From JBEATZ01 sp041178545 (lineage in GTDB: Bacteria; Planctomycetota; UBA1135; UBA2386): a DNA stretch of 31,942 nt. A program made the position numbers and the translations under genes. The number at the start of each line of letters is the position of its first letter. Position 1 is the stretch's first letter. The notes under the pieces are model-generated. The model saw nothing but the letters and a program-made list of their open reading frames with translations, did not search any database and had not been told where the DNA came from. Below, piece after piece: positions 31,601 through 31,942 of the stretch. The DNA is taken from contig JBEGVB010000033.1 of assembly GCA_041178545.1 (NCBI GenBank), forward strand, positions 1 through 31,942, in the 5' to 3' direction.

Positions 31601-31942
31601 GACACCCTCCATGAGTTCACGGTTGCGCAGCACGTTGTGCGCGAAGTAGGCCGCCATGCCGCTGCCTGCGAACACGCCGATGGAACCCCGGAAACCCGTC
31701 GGCACGTTGCCGGCGTCCTCCATGGCCTCCCACGCGCACTCGAGGAAGTGGCGGTGCTGCGGGTCCATCACGGCGGCCTCCATCGGGCTGAACCCGAAGA
31801 ACTCCGCGTCGAAGGCGGCAACACCCTCGAGAACGATGCCACGGCGAACGTAGCGCGGGTCGCGCAGCAGTCGCGGCGGCACCCCGGCGCGCAGGAGTTC
31901 CTCGTCGGTGAAGGTCTTCCCGGCCTCGACACCCTCGACGAG
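25652..31942 (-). CDS. Type I polyketide synthase, KS-AT-KR-DH-ACP-TE (5' end outside window)
   Basis: The frame is open to the right edge, showing 2096 residues; about 40 residues of the KS N-terminus and anything upstream are missing. Numbering runs from the first visible codon. KS: Cys150 in QTACSTS, His286 in ECHGSGT, His325 in NIGHLD. AT: Ser597 in GHSLGE; the specificity motif reads IAAH and fits neither HAFH (malonyl) nor YASH (methylmalonyl). KR: structural subdomain from about residue 900, NADPH loop TGAFGGIG around 1128-1135, FSSTSA, Tyr1288; HAAGVVED suggests B-type stereochemistry. DH follows KR: His1372 in DEHRTAEGDAILPG, Asp1544 in HPALFD. A KR-tail-like segment (about 1670-1710, EEGMDALARVLAS) comes after DH. 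ACP: Ser1758 in GGHSL, a form commoner in NRPS carriers. TE: Ser1904 in GGFSGGG, then a GDHDSMV His. All catalytic residues are present, so the product is reduced, dehydrated and released. Confidence 0.95.
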   Translation of the reverse strand, partial: LVEGVEAGKTFTDEELLRAGVPPRLLRDPRYVRRGIVLEGVAAFDAEFFGFSPMEAAVMDPQHRHFLECAWEAMEDAGNVPTGFRGSIGVFAGSGMAAYFAHNVLRNRELMEGVGFFLLRHTGNDKDFLTTRASYCFDLKGPSINVQTACSTSLVAVHQACQSLLNAECDMALAGGVTIEVPHGRGYVHAEGEVLSPDGHCRAFDHRSAGTVFGSGVGVVVLKRLEDAVRDRDHIRAVIKATAVNNDGSNKVGYLAPSVDGQAEAMTVAIDLAGVDAASIGYVECHGSGTSMGDPIELAALSQAFGPGPRRQGCLIGSVKTNIGHLDTAAGVAALIKAALALEHGAVPPSLNYEAPNPQINFANSPFRVATSLHPWERGPRPRIACVNSLGVGGTNAFAVLQEAPLPVLRQVQHGGPHLLVLSARNGTALDGASVRLASALEADPGLAMQDVALTLATGRKAFERRRVVVASDRGDAIRLLRGEVPQRVHSHHSVDDARVVFLLPGGGAQYRHMARGLHRQHATFRHHVDRGLELLRGQLDVDLREVWLGDATDPAEVERVLDRPSVQLPAIFLVEYALAQLWMERGIRPAALLGHSLGENTAACLAGVFRFEDALRLVTLRGRLFERVPRGGMLSVSMQPEELVPLLGTDLDLAVVNAPGLCVASGPEASLDRLAVELGGRGIECQRVRIAIAAHSRLLDPILGEFEAFLRSIPLAPPNLPVVSNRTGRELSAADAVDPAYWVAHLRNTVRFADCVGSLLQDPRNVFLEVGPGRTLSSLARLHPAWRADRSAIASLRHPDEQAEDDAFLLAAHGRLWAAGVDVDLAKWVDRPGSRKVSLPTYAFRHQDYWVEPDSPTSADPAQRDIRRTDDVSQWAYVPRYVPVEAPDGPPAGGTWLLFLDDAGCLAELATRLRSTGAQVVQVRLGDAFVARGNGEYLLGPELGEEGYLALFRDLAANGQLPDQVVHGWLLTQDRSFRPGSSWFHRCQEQGFHSLLFLLRAMAAEELHGVRLTVVANGIGGPDGGAELDVEKATALGPVLVAPREFAQLQCALVDVMIPRRRRGEAWRSHWQGVARSLESACGILDSGVHALRGTAWFRAVHRRAPALAPSLGRPARLRERGTYLVTGAFGGIGTVLTEWLARTVRARLVLQSRTALPQRQSWDEWLVQHGPDHRVSQSIRHVRRLEAAGAEVLVLTADVANVVEMRRGLDAVASGFGPLHGVFHAAGVVEDGLIASKDPDEMERVLAPKVQGSLVLCELLGDKELDFLLFFSSTSAALGPAGQADYVAANSFLNALARRDAARGKPVAALQWGTWNGIGMTRAMLANGAVGGRRIRIGGPVFEELLQTGSDQWQLLATLDPASTWMLDEHRTAEGDAILPGSAYADLFGQAVRAVGESGPFELRDVFFFRPLHVPDGATRRVRCKLRRTPEGLDAVFQSHCELGAGASGWQTHAQARVLLHALEVPADVDLAAADAGCPMAEAAGDTESLRTGQFRHLAFGPRWQVLREIRYGRGKAMARLALPRSFSGEAATRVLHPALFDLATGFAMELVDDYVPDRLWVPVSYGSVRVHAPLQDSVVSLVRRCEVRGAARDLATFDLVVCTVSGRVLVEVEGFSIHRLAPGNSLDGARQPQAGDLEPDPRAVAASPAERVLADAVAQGIRPEEGMDALARVLASPLVPELLLSPVPLEQLRAAVDAAVPAPSSSSRFARPTLDSEFVEPRDEVERTLVQFWQELLGVAQVGVRDSFFDLGGHSLIAVRLFARIRKTFQVDYPISVLFDAPTVEACAAMLRRDGAAGTSHEAVPVRSEGSRNRYRHLVPMRTSTRGATPFFLVAGMFGNVLNLRHLAHLLGEDRSFYGLQARGLYGDMEPHATFEEAARDHIAELRTVQPKGPYLLGGFSGGGLTAFEMARQLRAQGEEVGLLVLLDTPLPRRPQLTAMDRVRIQAQNLSRQGLGYVGAWFRNRVRWEWEQFRRRMGWLVDSDDADRFQSAAVGKAFRAALVRYQMVPETVDALLFRPALDRHHRLGGGRYASWAREIVAHDNFWSPFVRRLDVVEVPGDHDSMVLEPNVRALAQELRVHLQRFDARHEPGS

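Noticed and set aside
1..31942. CRISPR array, tRNA, rRNA, insertion sequence, integrase or phage gene
   Set aside because: I looked for regular direct repeats, tRNA-like cloverleaf stretches and transposase or integrase motifs and saw none that I could support.

Overview
The window is very GC-rich DNA (well above 60% by eye) from a Gram-negative bacterium. It encodes a lipid A and heptose operon, an outer-membrane-type lipoprotein, type IV pilin-like proteins, an exosortase/PEP-CTERM pair and a short RNA polymerase omega subunit of the form I associate with Planctomycetota. Planctomycetota is my best guess for the phylum, but this rests on recognised protein style and not on a search. The window is almost fully coding. 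No gap exceeds about 190 bases, and I see no rRNA, tRNA, CRISPR array, transposase or integrase.

Left block, minus strand, about 124-6934. Read in the direction of transcription: a secreted protein of unknown function, fabD, lpxK, an LpxL/HtrB-type acyltransferase, a deoxyhypusine-synthase-like protein, bifunctional hldE, and a second stand-alone heptose-phosphate-type nucleotidyltransferase. From fabD onward the genes abut or overlap. Together they link fatty acid supply, lipid A phosphorylation and acylation, and ADP-heptose synthesis, so this is an LPS operon with one unexpected passenger.

Pilin block, 7086-13261. A PilX-like protein on the plus strand converges on rpoZ. Behind rpoZ, on the minus strand, lie a PilW-like minor pilin and a very large (1179-residue) pilin-like protein joined by an ATGA overlap. 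rpoZ appears to have its own promoter.

Export and sorting block, plus strand, 13360-20928. Two ABC exporter half-transporters (a heterodimer with one degenerate ATP site), a YceF-type Maf pyrophosphatase, a half-size GDT1-family transporter, an exosortase and an EpsI-like partner follow each other with overlaps or very short gaps. A 76-residue PEP-CTERM protein, which after processing would be a peptide of about 23 residues, and a family 2 glycosyltransferase come next.

Right block. A parallel beta-helix lipoprotein with two duplicated Ig-like domains (plus strand, 21069-23408) converges on a minus-strand operon. That operon holds a giant type I polyketide synthase running off the right edge, a membrane-anchored family 2 glycosyltransferase and a family 4 glycosyltransferase. 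The PKS order is KS-AT-KR-DH-ACP-TE, with DH after KR. I infer that it makes a glycosylated polyketide or a cell-surface glycoconjugate.

The candidates for something new are the minimal exosortase substrate beside its enzyme, the giant pilin-like protein, the DHS-like protein inside an LPS operon, and the KR-before-DH PKS with its two glycosyltransferases.
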